A stretch of DNA of 64,000 bases, taken from contig OX439043.1 of assembly GCA_949317995.1 (NCBI GenBank), positions 56,437,339 to 56,501,338 of the forward strand. Direction: 5' to 3'. The DNA comes from Acholoe squamosa (Eukaryota > Annelida > Polychaeta > Phyllodocida > Polynoidae). The position numbers and the translations under genes were made by a program. Under the pieces are notes generated by a model. The model did no database searches and was not told the DNA's origin. It saw nothing but the letters and a program-made list of their open reading frames with translations. Positions 12,801 to 24,519 of this stretch are shown here, in pieces. The number at the start of each line of letters is the position of its first letter. Within the stretch, counting starts at the first letter, position 1.

Positions 12801-14270
12801 CTGTTGTCACTAAGCCGACCCGCTACGCCCCTATAGATACAAGAACATACTGAGTGAGGGGATATGGAGAGATTGGGGGTAGGTGGTGGCAGGGGCTGGA
12901 GGGGAAGGGGTGAGTTTCTACTTCTCCTTGTTAGATAGGACCGGCCAGGACCAAAGGTTATCACCCTCTGTGTCACCACTTCGTCTGCAACACTAGACGT
13001 GCTCATTTCTCATGTGGTGAAAGTAATCAGTGGACGACTTCATTTTAGGGGCCTATGTTTTTAGTAGGCCTATGTCTATGTGTACCCTACATTTGGAGTG
13101 TTACAAATTTGCTTTTCTTCTTTTAGCCTATTCTCAACCAATATCGTAGGCCAATATGATCCAATATGTGAAAGTGAAATGGTGCATGCAATAGCGAAAT
13201 AGAACAAAAAATAAACATTGTACAGTATTTTGAAGGTACGCCTCAGGTGGTATATTCGCGGGTTAAACCAGGGAGAATACCCCGGGAGACTACCCTATAA
13301 AAATAAAAGCAAAAATGAAAATGACAACAGTGGCAACTCTCTGCGGCTGTGCGCTTGACTTGTCTTACCCCGGGTCGGTGGCAGCAGGGGGTAGGGGTAA
13401 TGGGAATGGGCATTGGTGTTGGGGGCGGGGGTGTCCCCTTCCCCCCCCCCCAACTCCCTGCCAAACTCGTTGACCACTTGCACTCAATGCCTTCTGTTTG
13501 TTTACCGGCCTTTCCACTGACCGCCTTTCACTCTTCTCCCACCCTACCCCTCACTCTCCCAGCAGATGCCTCCCCTACCACGTGGTCCCGCCACATTGAC
13601 TCAGTGAATGACATTCTCTGTGTCCCCCTTGTTTGTTGTTGTTTCCTCTAATGTTGACACTATTCCTATAGCACTTCACAGTCTGTCTATTTTGACAACA
13701 GTTACCCTTATTTGTAGATTTTGCTTGTATCTAGGTAATTCATTTTGAAGCCCCTCTTTGGAAGTACATTGACATGATATATTACCGAGTTCAAAGAATC
13801 GCTAAGTGTGCTCAAGTACAAAATTAGGTTCTTGACCAGAGGGCATGTCAGGCGACACCGATTGGGACCAATTAAAGAGACATAAAAACAAACTACACAT
13901 ATAAACATCTTGAGACACCCTGGCACTCATCTGTTTGTTATATAAACATGATTCTTGACTCACAAAATAGCATCTGGATAACTGTATTACAAGTAATGGT
14001 ATAGAGATTTAAAAATGTGGCCACCCATGTTGTTTTAAAACTGAGATTTCGGTCATTACACAACAACTTTTAAGAAAACCTTCTTTTTTTCCCCTGATGT
14101 CATAAGGGGCTGAGAAAACCCTCCTGAGCAGCTTCGTAAAAATGTCTACGTGACTCCCCAGTATATTTTGAATGACAAGGTGTGAGCCACAACTCCCGCT
14201 GCCCCCTGCCTTCCCCGCCTTGTACCCCCAACGCGCTGACCGACATTGGTGTGGTCACTGCTACCCCGGG
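9893..14270. other. No gene recognised
   Basis: Purine-rich and G-rich tracts (10458-10467, 10577-10620, 11306-11316, 13440-13450) and short random frames. Nothing matches the other repeats of the window, and no exon can be defended. Confidence 0.45.
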
Positions 14271-14278
14271 AAGGGAGG

Positions 14279-14280
<2 letters not shown>

Positions 14281-14320
<40 letters not shown>
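14281..14320. repeat. (GT)20 microsatellite
   Basis: A pure GT run followed at once by C and a G run (14322-14330); further G runs are at about 14364-14373, 14383-14391 and 14495-14513. Confidence 0.95.
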
Positions 14321-14326
<6 letters not shown>

Positions 14327-14520
14327 GGGGATGTAATGCCGGAGGGCTCTTCAGTGTATACATGGGGGGGGGGGCTGGTGGGGGGGGGGTGATAGCCGGT
14401 GGCCGGTGGTCAGGTCCCCACGTGGTGGCCAGTAACCACTCTATCTAGCCACCTTGACTGACCACATGCACACATTAGATACTACGTGTGTTGTGGGGGG
14501 GGGGGGGGGGGGGCTGATAG

Positions 14521-15853
14521 ACACTAGGCCACCAGATAACCATCCTCACCTCTAGTATATATTAGAGGTCTACCACCACAATCACACATACAGTGATACT
14601 AGATAGGCTGTGCACAAGAGGGCCCACTGCCGGGGTCCACTGTTTCTAGCCCGCTCTCTTATGATGTCACCTATCAGCATCCGGTGGTAGCTGGTCTCGG
14701 TCACTGATTGATCTGATCAAGCTATTCTAGCAAAATCTCTATACTTTTATGATTTTTTCATCTTTTGAACATGACATGCACTGAAAAAAAACCTTCAGCA
14801 GCAGTATTCAATACATTAATGTAGTTACAGTAATTAACCCACTGCTGTACTAATTCAGATACCCCTAGACTAGATCTACTCAGGCCGGAGGAGGAGGGGG
14901 GGGGGGGGTAAGTAATATCTGATCCCCGTGGCCCCTTGACCAACCCTCTGGATCCACCCCTGGTTCAATCCGTAGCACCGATCGCAAACGCATCAGAGTA
15001 TTTTTTAAGAAAGGGGAGGGGGTGTTAAATATGGGGTTAAAATTATACCTGTCATAATTGAATTCGGATGAAACCTGTATTAGTGTATAGGGAACAGAGC
15101 CATTCCTGTATGGAGGTGGCCATCTTGAAATTGGTTATGTAACTGCCCCCCGACAGCCATCTTGGATCTGGCAGAGGATTGTGGGTGATCTCTTATCTTC
15201 CCCTCCACCCACAGAAAACAATGGGAATTGATGAGACTGATAAGCTGCCCCTTCCTCTATCTTAATCACCTTATGTACCTGCCCATTGTTTTAGGTGTGA
15301 ATGCAGGGGATTAGCCTGATAGGGAGACAATGGCTTGGTTTTGCTCAGCCTGGATTATATGTGCCCTCTAAGACTAAGAAAACTTTTAAAGTTTAATTTC
15401 TCTTGTATTTGCAGTACTAAGTCTATATAAAGCTAATATTGTTTAAGTTTAAAGTATTTGCTATCCAAAGCTATAGATTGTTAGAATATATCTTAATATA
15501 GACGAAGGGCCAACCAAAGTAAACTGAACAAAGAGGCCAACTGCTGATCTAGCCCCCGACTACATGAGCCACCTAGGAAATTTGTTTGGTACCAGCAATG
15601 GCTCTGTCCCGTATAGGCCTTGTGACACATCCACTCAAGGGCATTTTTGAGAACTTGGTAACCTAAAAAAAATGCAGTTATCTATTGTTTGAAATCTAGG
15701 TCAGTAAATAATATTGCAATAATGCAATAATATTGATGATGTGGTCAAATGGACCGCATTTTGCTACCTGGAAGTTGGATTTCACCTCGTGTGTGGGGCT
15801 AAAATTTTGCCACTCCATCTAGGATCAACCAACGTTGGTATTTTCTTACAATA
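14521..15853. other. No gene recognised
   Basis: Ordinary AT-rich sequence with one G run (about 14897-14907). No repeat ends or exon signals that I can support. Confidence 0.45.
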
Positions 15854-16003
15854 AGGGAACGTTCAACAATTACGTCACTGCTTAGGGGATGGGGGGGGGG
15901 TCTTTGGGTTCCTCTATATGTTCCATACAAAAACAGTGACAAGGGGGTGGGTGGGTCCTGAGAAATGCCTAAATAACAGTGACATAATTGTTGAACGTTC
16001 CCT
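15854..16003. mobile_element. 150-bp MITE, AGGGAACGTTC family
   Basis: AGGGAACGTTCAACAATTAC continues to GTCACTG and is inverted to CAGTGACATAATTGTTGAAC/GTTCCCT at the right. The centre has a G run and a GGTGGGTGGG block. A partial relative (AATGTTCAACAATTATGTCAC) is at about 46863. Confidence 0.9.
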
Positions 16004-16630
16004 AAGCTATATAGCATATAGGAAGTGATTTATAATACGGAGATATTTCCCTTCATATCACTAAAATGAAATTGCATAATAAGTCACGGCCATCACTTTG
16101 ATCAGGATCTACTTTCTTCATTATAATATATCACACGAGCTATACTAAGTCCAATCACATATCTACTCACGATCCTGTCACTATCTCACAAGCACACCTT
16201 TATCTCAAGTAGGATAATAAAATAAGACTTCCTCCTCCCCACCACTCCCAGTCAAATTCAGCTAGTTTTCTCAACTGGAAAACAGGATTTTAACTCAGAG
16301 TTTAACCGACCATAATCTAATCTTAAACACTCTGATCCTTGGGTGATCCTGTATAGAGTACAAGAGGGCTGTCTATGTATAGTAAGAGTGGTGATTTAAT
16401 TGTGGGAAAGTATTTACAGTATACTGTGATGCAGCTTCAAGATGTGTGGCTATTTTCTATCTTTGTCTGGCTGGGGCTTTCCCTATTAAGACCCAGACTC
16501 AGGAGTGCATAATATAGCCATAAGGAAAGACAGGAGCACACAAAGGAACTGTCCAGTACATATAGGCTAGGACCATTAGAAGAAAGCTATTTATTTCATT
16601 TTGGTCCACACTCACACACAACCCCCTCAC

Positions 16631-16632
<2 letters not shown>

Positions 16633-16696
<64 letters not shown>
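16633..16696. repeat. (AT)n microsatellite
   Basis: About 30 AT dinucleotides without interruption. The region from 16004 up to this point holds nothing else recognised. Confidence 0.95.
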
Positions 16697-16700
<4 letters not shown>

Positions 16701-16903
16701 TTCTTATTTAAGGTTTGATCTCAAGAAATGGATACTTAGTAAAAAAAAAATGGCCGAAAATTTATTGGACAATCCATTTCCATCTACGCCATGCTATATT
16801 TCTTTGCTTGAAGCACAAATTTCAAATCTGTTCTCAAGTAATGATGCCTGATGACCCCTGAACCTGCCTACCTCAAGTATGACACTATCAACAGTGCAAC
16901 AGA

Positions 16904-16968
16904 AAGTGGACAAGGGTGGAGAATAACATTGGAGGGATGACAATGTTATTCTCCAACCTTGTCCACTT
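16904..16968. ncRNA. 28-bp near-perfect hairpin, candidate small-RNA precursor or minimal foldback
   Basis: The left arm 16904-16931 (AAGTGGACAAGGGTGGAGAA then TAACATTG) pairs with 16941-16968 at 27 of 28 positions, around a 9-nt loop (GAGGGATGA). Pairing does not extend outside the arms. The size fits a small-RNA hairpin, but the near-perfect match also fits a recent inverted duplication. Which strand is transcribed, if any, is unknown. Confidence 0.4.
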
Positions 16969-17079
16969 CAAATTAGAATGGCATCTGATAAGCGGTAAGA
17001 CGATGTTGTCCTTCCTTGTTTTTATAATCAGACACACCTCTTCATCTAATAAAAGACTGCACACTGACCCGCATGTAGT

Positions 17080-19186
17080 ATCCCAGGTAACAAGAAACGT
17101 TGAGTGAACGTTGATTAACGTTCACTGATGGTTAGTTGGACTATTGTTTGTAGAAAAACATTGTTTCAACATTGATTTTTGGTTTTTAAGAAAACGTTTT
17201 TTCACAGATGTTGGTTCAACGTTTAAACAATGTGCAGCAGATAATGTTTTTTCCAGATAACCCTTGATGAATGTTGATCAATGTTCAGAATGTGGACTCA
17301 AGACAACGTTGATTCAACTGGTTTAAAAAAAACGTCGATTCAACATTATTCTATGACTCCAAAATGACTCACTAGATGGCAGGAAATGTTATTTTAGGAC
17401 TGGGCTGGATGCTGCATAATGGTAGCTGTCAAATCTTTATCATAACAATGGTAATGTAATAGTTATAACAACCTTATCATCAAGATCCCATGTTTAAATA
17501 TATCTATGTGAAAAATATCTATAGATGAGTGAAAATATTCTCTGCATTATGGGCCATGGTGTGGTGGACACCCTTATTGAAACATTCAGAATTTGTATAA
17601 CCCATTCTTGCCCTGTTATCCCTTATTGAATCATTAGGCTGCTCCTCTTACATATATATATGAGGTATATGATCCCTTTGTAAAAGGGGACTTACGTAGC
17701 ACTGGAGCACGAGGGGGGAAAGGATGAGGGGAAATGAATCAAATACATCAGAAACATAGAAAAAGATTTAACGTGTGCTATAAAGCACCCATGGCCCAGG
17801 TTACCTACCATATGAGACTTGTCACTATAGTGACAGTGTGTCCGAGTCGTCAATGCTTAAGGCTATGGAGAATGCACCCATTATCGCTTGTATGTTTCAT
17901 TGGTGAATAACTCCTCTCCTGGCGAGTTAAGCATTGCACAATACCAGCAGGTCTTGAATAAGGATCCATATTAACCATGAGACACTGTATCTCTCCTCCA
18001 TTTTGTTATAATCCAGCAGATTCGATGGCACCGTGAGTCAATCGTCTTGCTGTCCGCAATTTTGGATTTTGATGTTCTGTGCACATGCCCGACCCCTCCT
18101 TGCCGGAAGTCGCATTTTCGACAGAGAAATGACAGATTATATCGATTTAACTTGAAATTAATGGCTTTTTGAATATAATCCATGCATGTTAGACAATATC
18201 AATTGAATTGAATCGAATACATGGCCTGTATTTACTTTTATATGAAAAATAAAGCTTACGACGGACCACTCTGTGCGCATGTGCGAACTCGCACGAGGAT
18301 GTTCTGGCTCGGGGGGAAGAGTGTAAAGACTAGTACATATATAGTATGTCAGAGGGCGCATGTAGTAGCCGGTGTAAAGGCTAAGATATAGAAATCATAA
18401 CAGCCTGTGTCCTCTGACTATATTACTATGTACATAGAGTCCTACACTCGCCTTGCCGGAAATGCGATAGCCATAACAAAAGTATGTCGGTCTGATTTAC
18501 AACGTTGGTCTATAAACGGTCTTAACCGGTCCTATACGAAAATTTCCCAACTTTTCCTCAAGCTATCGCGTTATATGGACGGTCTTCCACCCTTAGGTAC
18601 TGAAAAAAGCGTCTTAATTGGACAATTCCCATAGGAGCCCATGTGTTATGTCTATCGCGAAGATCTACCGCACAATGCTATCCTATGGAGCCTCGTTTTC
18701 GTGAGAAAGTAGGTCTATTATGTCAGGTTTTTTCTTCAGCTATTTTTATAGCTAAAGATAATTTTTCCCAGGAATTGTGCATGTACAATGAAAGACAAGA
18801 TCCTAAAGAATATCTTTCCATGATTTTTTGTTTAATTATCTCCCAATTTCGATGAGCTATTCCCATCTAAAGTTCCAATTCATGACCATCAGTTTCCGAC
18901 CGAAAAGGCGCCGCCAATGACCCAGCAGGGGCTGAGCCAATAAAGAAAATATCCTATTGCAACATACTAGCAAAGTAGGGAGTAAGATAAGGTTGATGCA
19001 ATGGTGATTTGACATAATTTTTAATGTATACAATCATGAAATTTCTTCTGTTAAATCAACGTTTATTTATTCAATGTTGGTTTGAGTCCACGAAATGGAG
19101 TTAAGCTGAACCCTCTTTGAAAATTGTTTCAACATGGAAATGACGTTAATTATATGTTGAAATAACCTCAATTTGTTACCTGGGAT
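17080..19186. mobile_element. 2.1-kb non-autonomous DNA element with 14-bp TIR and AACGTT subterminal repeats
   Basis: ATCCCAGGTAACAA (17080-17093) is exactly inverted at 19173-19186. The first 260 bp and last 150 bp repeat AACGTTGA, TTCAACGTT and GTTTCAACAT motifs in both orientations. The 1.7-kb core (17400-19000) is unique in this window and has no transposase-like frame. A clean target duplication is not visible. Confidence 0.65.
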
Positions 19187-19939
19187 CATATGTATGCATG
19201 GTCATTTTGTGGGATGCATTTATGCTTCATGATAACAACAAAAGGGTCATAATGAATAAAACGTTCAGTACCATGTAGGTGTAATCATACTTGTGCTTCA
19301 GTGCTAAACATGTGCATGTACATATGTAGTAATATACACACATATGCTACTGATAAAACAAGTCTCTACCGATAAACTTGACCTTCTCACTGAAACCAAC
19401 CAATATCTTCTAGGACTGATAGAATAAATAATGATGTACATACAATCGCACAAAGTGCTACCTCATCAGTTTTTAGCACCGGTCCTATTTTCTCTTTATA
19501 ACTTATCTCGACCCACTGAGTCAGAGGCGGTCATCAGAATGTGCCTGCAGGGTGACAGAATTCTGTCTCCATCTCGCCGTGAGTCATGTAATGCAGTTAG
19601 CCCTTTGCGCACCCGGACAGCAAGATGGCAATTCTAATAACTCATATCACATCCTGGTATTGGAAGATGGGGTGTATTATATAAACCCTTAGAGGGCAAG
19701 TGAGTATTTCGACAGCTCCTGCCGTGCATTCATGGTGAGAAAACTACAATTGAGATAATATAGAATGTGTCCCAATCAGCAATTGAGCATTGAGGCATGC
19801 TTGGCCCAATATAAGCCGACATTGGCCCAATATAGGCCGACATTGGCCCAATGTGGCAATGTATCCTTGCTACCTGGGGTGTGTCCGCGCGTCAACACGT
19901 GTGCACGGAGGGGACAGACAAGATGAGACTGACGGAGAT
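19187..19939. other. No gene recognised
   Basis: Unique sequence except for a short tandem GGCCCAATATAGGCCGACATT (three units, about 19802-19858). Confidence 0.45.
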
Positions 19940-20054
19940 CAGTGGCGGATACAGGATTTTGAAAAGGAGGGGGCGCGGCCCAAAAGAAGCAGGCAAAGTA
20001 CTGACAAAAAGGAGGGGGCGCGCGCCCCCAATCCCCCGTCTAAATCCGCCACTG
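19940..20054. mobile_element. MITE, CAGTGGCGGAT family, copy 1
   Basis: CAGTGGCGGATACAGGATTT at the left is mirrored by AAATCCGCCACTG at the right. The core has two AAGGAGGGGGCGCG blocks. The terminus CAGTGGCGGATCCAG is widespread in animal short DNA transposons. No target duplication is preserved. Confidence 0.75.
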
Positions 20055-22672
20055 CATGGAGACTCCTCTAGGAAAGGCTCGGAAAGCTATTACACGATCT
20101 TTTGGTGGCATGATACATGAATGCAGTAGGTGCACCGTGTGAAACCAATGGAATGGAATACTTTGATATGGGTATGATGCACCAACGTCGGGTGGCACTG
20201 TATTCGTCCATCAGCACGGACTAAGGCAAAGGTAAACGAAGAGTAAAAGCCTTGGCATGATGCTACCCCTAAGGGGCTAATCACGTGTACTTTCTTTCAG
20301 ATCCAGCCACCCTTCGTTATAAGGTTTAACCTGGTATATTTTCAGACATCAATTTCATGACTGGATGGCTTAGTTGATGGGCCTTTTTGAGAATAAACAC
20401 TCCTTCATGTTGTATATTATAGATGGTTGTTGACTAAACCATACGTTGCATTTCTAATGATTTCAAAATATTTGGATTTTATTTTGACCTTTATTCAAAT
20501 ATTCTAAATGTATTCACTAAAGTGAGGGGGCGGCCTCCTGGGACCAATAGGAATTGGAGAAGTCGATTCATTCTATTTAGTCGCCTCACCCCCCCCCTCC
20601 CCAACTCCCTTGCAAAGCTAAAATTTGCCCATTTTTTTCTTCTTTTTTTTAAACTTCCTTTCCCTTAAGACAACTGTATGCAGAAACTATGGGGTACTTA
20701 GATGTACCAAAGTAATATTTATTCATTTTCAATGGAAGGGGCACGTTGTTATAATAGCGTTTTATGATTATGGATGACATATGGTTTAATTTAACATAGC
20801 CCCCTCTACTGGCCATCTCATTACCGACAATCAGTCCACATCTGCTCCAGAAATTTGGTTTCAAGTTAAATGAGCTGAAATACCTGTTCCGTGAAGTCAT
20901 TACCTGGGTATTTTAGAGGAACCGCAATAATAATTGTACCATTATAAATCATACCGTTTCTTTTATTCCCCTTATATCTCCCAAGGTGTACACTCAATGG
21001 ACAACATCTGTGCTACCTACTTAGTAAAATACCAGGAGCCCATTGAGACATGGGAGGTGGTTTGGGAGGGAGAAGGCGGAGGGGGGGGGGTTAAATTTCT
21101 AGATGATAAAGACTTAGTAGGTTTTCAGATAAAAAGCAGGGGGGGGGGTTTGGGGGTGACTATAAGGGGGTGGGTTGGTAAGATGATGGGTGTGGTGTGG
21201 GGAGGGGGTTAATTCTGAGAGGGAGTCAGGTGGTTTAGTACAGAGAAGGACAGGGGGGGGGGTGTAAAGGATAGGGGGGGATTTGGTGCAGTGCAGGTTG
21301 AGACATGTCGCCCCCTCTCATCATCCTCTACCCCCTTGACGAGTCCTCTTCTCAGTGTACCCCTCCCCCCGGACCCCTCCCCCACTGAATGAATACCTGT
21401 GCCCCTGGAGGGGTGGCAGGGTACAGGTGAAGAAGACACAACAGGTGGTGTCTATACCTCACCCATCTGTTGATCTCACCTACCTGAAGTTCTATCCTTA
21501 CGATGCAGGGGTCGGTATTATAAGGCAGGGGATGGAGACCAGGGGATGTGGGGTGATGAAGGAATGAAAGTCTGCATGGGGTGCTTTGTCTGCTTTAGAG
21601 ATTGGATTGAAATGCATTGGAGCAGTCTCGTCCGGTCGGGATTCAGGGAACTCCCTCTCTCGTGTTTGGGGATTGTGGGTCCCCATATTCTGGGGAATAT
21701 TACTATGCACTGTACCTGCCTACATTTAACCACTACAGCAACCAGCGCTCAGAACTACATTTACCCAGAAACGCTGGTCGCCAGAGACGACTCACGCTAG
21801 TGGTCGAGCTGGGGCCAGATTGGCATTGGGGTGGGTTGCCGTTGGGGTGAAGGATACATCGACGGCGTAGATTCCTCCATTTACATCCAAGGGCATAGAC
21901 TTGCCATTTTCATTGAATGGGTATCCCTGGATATATAAATTGAATTATCAATGCACAGTGACAGGGATGATCTAAAAACTGATCTGGCGCACCTTTTATC
22001 TTTTTTCCTCTTCAACTTTTTTTTAATATTTTCTACAAAGTTTCTTAAAGGAAAACTGTATTCTATTACATTGGGACGTGACGTGACGGTGGGATACTTT
22101 CTTCTGAAAACACAATTACCTCATAAATAAGCGGAGATTTAAGTTTAAATCAATTCAATCAAAATAGTGACTCGGTGCATGTCTATACTTCCCGACTGAC
22201 AGATATGGCGTGCTGCGCCCCACGTGCCTCTGTAGGACAGGTGTTCACGCCGATAGTAAGTCTACTTCAGTGTGTGTGTGTGTGTGTGTGTGTGTGGGAG
22301 GGGGGGGGGTTACAGGTAAGCCAGGTGTACAAGTAGTTCATAGGTGGGCCACATGGCCACCGACCTACGCCTTTACAACTGATCAAAAGCGACCCCCTCC
22401 CCCTCGCCAACTCCTTGTCCCCTTCCCCTCCCACTTATACATTGTACCATGGCATGGGTGATGGGAGAGTGTTCTCATAGGGATTTATCACATCCATGGG
22501 ACATCATCAAGCCCAACAGCCGGGCCCTTAGGCTTAGTAGTCAGGAAAATGTTGGGTATACATGTAGCCCGAGCAGCCATTGTCATTAAACTCCCACGTA
22601 TAAGCCGCAAATTGGTCTTGTTAGAGGCCTGCTGCGGCTTGTACCCGGGGGCTAGTAGTGTCTTCCTGGTCT
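20055..22672. other. No gene confirmed; protein-like open frames
   Basis: Several plus-strand frames between 20934 and 21850 have locally protein-like composition (for example GTPSLVFGDCGSPYSGEYYY at about 21650), but G runs, stops and lack of splice logic prevent a gene call. A (GT)14 run followed by a G run is at 22271-22309. Confidence 0.3.
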
Positions 22673-22799
22673 GGGATCGTCCATAAATGACGTCATACTT
22701 TTTGGACCAGTTTTGACCCCCCCCCCCCTTTCCCTGTACTATAGAAATGTGCAGGAGGCCTAGAGCCACCCGCCCATGACGTCATTTATGGACGGTCCC
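22673..22799. mobile_element. 127-bp MITE, GGGAYCGTCCATAAATGACG family
   Basis: GGGATCGTCCATAAATGACG then TCAT (22673-22696) is inverted at 22775-22798 with two mismatches. A C run (about 22719-22729) is central. The TIR pattern is shared with 32098-32278, 36061-36815 and 47433-47592. Confidence 0.85.
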
Positions 22800-23838
22800 T
22801 CTAGACTTGAGCAGTGTGGGGCTTACAGGTATCTACACTTTATAACAGTACAAGACCAGTACGATGATGATGAACTTTTAAAGCCGGCACGAGACCGACA
22901 GGCCCTATATGTTCTAGCGGAACGGGGCCGGACAAACAGTGATTATGGGGATGCTATATCACAAGACCAGTACCCCCCAGATGGGTCTTTTATATCCTTT
23001 TACTTTTGGGGTGGGTGTGGGTGGGGATTGTTCAGGCGGGGTCGAGGGTGGGGGCGTTATGACTCCTCCACGCTGCCCGTTAGGATTCATACCCGGCCTG
23101 ATGTGCAAAATGAACATCCCTCCATCACTAAACAAGATGTACATAGTCCAGAGATGTAAGTCAGGCATGGGCAAAAATCACGAAGCCATAGATTTACTTG
23201 ATATAAAAGTCTTCTTTTTTTCCCCCCAAACAGCCCTCATTAGCACTTGTATAAGGAAAATACATGTCAATCAAAATCTTCAGAAATCAGGAAATTCTGA
23301 TAAAATTTGAAGACTTACATCCCTGATATACAAGGGGACAATATGGTGGCCCACCTGAGGAACCACAACCACACACGCTTTCAGCCCTCCCCTCTCTTGA
23401 TGTATGCCCCACCGCAGGTTTGTCCCCCAGTCGCCAAAAGGGGCTGTGAGCCGCTGTGTAAATTCTCACACAAAAGGAGACGTGAAGTCAGTAAACAAGA
23501 CTACAACCCAATCACACAGACCCAGCTGTCCTGTATGGACATTTATCTGATTTAAATAGGGTCCTGTATATGTCACTAGGGTGTGAGGATCAGTCTATAA
23601 ATCAGATGGATTCTTCTGTGAAGCTACTGGCTTGTGTCCGATTGAAAGTATTAGTCGCTTTGATTGAAAACGATTATCAGCTAGATAATTTTATGCAAAG
23701 GACATGTTTTCAGATCGTCATTATAATTTTCTACTCTGATTAATGAACTGTGAATTCAACGTAACACTTCTAGCAGTGCAAATTCCTAGATTTAGTAAAA
23801 TTGGCATCTCTGTTGGGAAGTATACAATTGTGATGTAT
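22800..23838. other. No gene confirmed
   Basis: Two plus-strand stretches look mildly coding (YDDDELLKPARDRQALYVLA at about 22860-22920; AHLRNHNHTRFQPSPLLMYA at about 23350-23410). I find no family match and no consistent exon borders. Confidence 0.25.
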
Positions 23839-23923
23839 GGCCATATTACCACTATATTTTTACTATGGATATATACAGTATGGTCATATTTGTTTTGGTT
23901 TGGTCGAATTTACCTCCAATAAT
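23839..23923 (+). repeat. 85-bp dispersed repeat, copy 1
   Basis: From GGCCATATTACCACTATAT to TTGGTCGAATTTACCTYCAA. It matches 33201-33285 in the same orientation with few differences; neither copy has recognisable ends. Confidence 0.75.
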
Positions 23924-23925
23924 AG

Positions 23926-24086
23926 TAGTCAGCCCTCACTTCCGCCACCCTTTGATCCCTCACTACCCCAGACAAAAAATTGGCAACTTTTTCTATAGGT
24001 TCTATTGTATTTGGACTTGAATCCTCGAATGTTTCAGATACTTTTCCTTGCATTTTCCAAATTCGAGGAAACAAGGGCTGACTGTA
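23926..24086. mobile_element. MITE, CAGTCAGCCCTC family, copy 1
   Basis: TAGTCAGCCCTCACTTCC at the left and GGAAACAAGGGCTGACTGTA at the right form the TIR. Compare 29040-29168. The ends and the TA at the border suggest a pogo-like origin. Confidence 0.75.
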
Positions 24087-24519
24087 TTCATAAGTATAAT
24101 TAAGCTAGATGTCAGTATACTGTTTTGGCCTGTATATATGCGCCGGGGTGCTGATTGATTTCGCCCCCGGCTGTCGGGACCTAAAATTATTGATTTTTAA
24201 GTTTACCCCTGTAACCCCGGTGCTAAAACAGGTCAATACGGTAGTCAAGTCAACAGTCAGCCTCGACTTCTTTCCTTTCTTTGATGTAAGAAATCTGTAA
24301 AAACTTAGTCCCGAGGATATATGGAAGTTTCAGTTTGCAATATTTATGAAGTTTTTCAATTCGGGCAATATTTGACAAGCCCATTAAATATCAGTCTTGG
24401 AATGCACAGTATTAGAATGACAATTTGCCAATAACAGTGTCGGTACCACTGCGAGAGATCACACATGTTTATACACTATCATCTACTATGAGACAAGACA
24501 ATGGAAAACTTAAATATGC
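24087..24519. other. No gene recognised
   Basis: Unique AT-rich sequence; nothing supported. Confidence 0.4.

Noticed and set aside
14100-14448. Opposed frames of about 87 codons
   Set aside because: They read through the GT microsatellite (polyVal-Cys / polyHis-Thr).
22776-23159. 127-codon frame
   Set aside because: Its start is the right end of the MITE 22673-22799, and the C-terminal half is a Gly/Trp-rich translation of G-rich DNA.
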